Source: Hydractinia symbiolongicarpus (Eukaryota > Cnidaria > Hydrozoa > Anthoathecata > Hydractiniidae). Taken from it: a DNA stretch of 64,000 bases. Shown piece by piece: positions 63,881-64,000 of the stretch (position 1 is the stretch's first letter; each line of letters starts with the position of its first letter). A program made the translations under genes and the position numbers. Where the stretch lies: positions 18,600,001-18,664,000 of the forward strand of contig NC_079883.1 of assembly GCF_029227915.1 (NCBI RefSeq). The letters run 5' to 3'. The notes beneath the pieces are model-generated. The model was not told the DNA's origin and made no database searches. It was given only the letters and a program-made list of their open reading frames with translations.

Positions 63881-64000
63881 GGGCATGCGAAAACTGCAGT
63901 ACAACTAAATAGCCAAAATTTTGATTTCGCATCTTAAAGATCTTAATGTTTTTTCTTCAGGAAAAGGAAGCATTTTTTCTTGATGCAAACACATAAGTAG
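63881..64000. other. Right edge, nothing recognised
   Basis: Short AT-rich sequence beyond the SINE head. No feature is supported. Confidence 0.4.

Noticed and set aside
63596-63904. 102-codon minus-strand ORF at the right edge
   Set aside because: It lies entirely over the SINE copy and has no protein family features.

Overview
The window is eukaryotic and almost certainly metazoan: the genes have introns with GT/AG junctions, there is an LMO-type LIM-only gene, and there is a 182-bp satellite, tRNA-derived SINEs, a LINE remnant, MITEs and cut-and-paste DNA transposons. The AT-rich unique sequence and the mix of transposon-borne HECT, THAP, RecQ and PHD genes suggest a cnidarian, perhaps a hydrozoan. 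That placement is inference, because nothing in the window is taxonomically diagnostic.

Bases 1-34685 are one unbroken satellite array of about 190 monomers of 182 bp, open at the left edge. It is organised at several nested scales: a 364-bp dimer, then repeat periods of 910, 1274, 1456, 1638, 1820 and 2002 bp, and one large tandem duplication (about 17200-26465 against 26466-33915). The small ORFs in it are by-products of the repeat. The array stops inside a retroelement-like coding fragment at 34685/34686.

Bases 34686-43927 are mostly unique AT-rich DNA. They hold two exons of an LMO-like gene on the minus strand (36853-38150), a 120-bp hairpin MITE, a G-rich quadruplex-prone stretch, an ATC microsatellite and two longer non-autonomous inverted-repeat elements.

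Bases 43928-54060 are a nest of transposons. A complete 4551-bp element (44309-48859) has inverted termini starting TAC, a 6-bp target duplication, a two-exon HECT-like ubiquitin ligase gene on plus and a DDE integrase-core transposase on minus. It sits inside the HECT ORF of a decayed relative, whose reading frame is recovered across the insertion. To the right lie a THAP pseudogene, a RecQ-like helicase pseudogene and a third HECT/integrase pair, also convergent and broken, separated by a long (TA)n tract.

Bases 54061-64000 hold a minisatellite, another MITE, an internally deleted LINE and a 6305-bp transposon (56806-63110). That transposon has 146-bp termini built of palindromes, a 6-bp target duplication and a multi-exon HECT-like gene as its only recognised cargo. 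The gene contains a tandem array of Ser/Thr-rich exons and lacks the catalytic HECT C-lobe. SINEs lie inside this element and across a PHD-finger fragment to its right.

The most notable observation is the repeated association of HECT-like ligase genes with transposons that make 6-bp target duplications: four HECT-like genes in 19 kb, two of them paired convergently with an integrase-type transposase.
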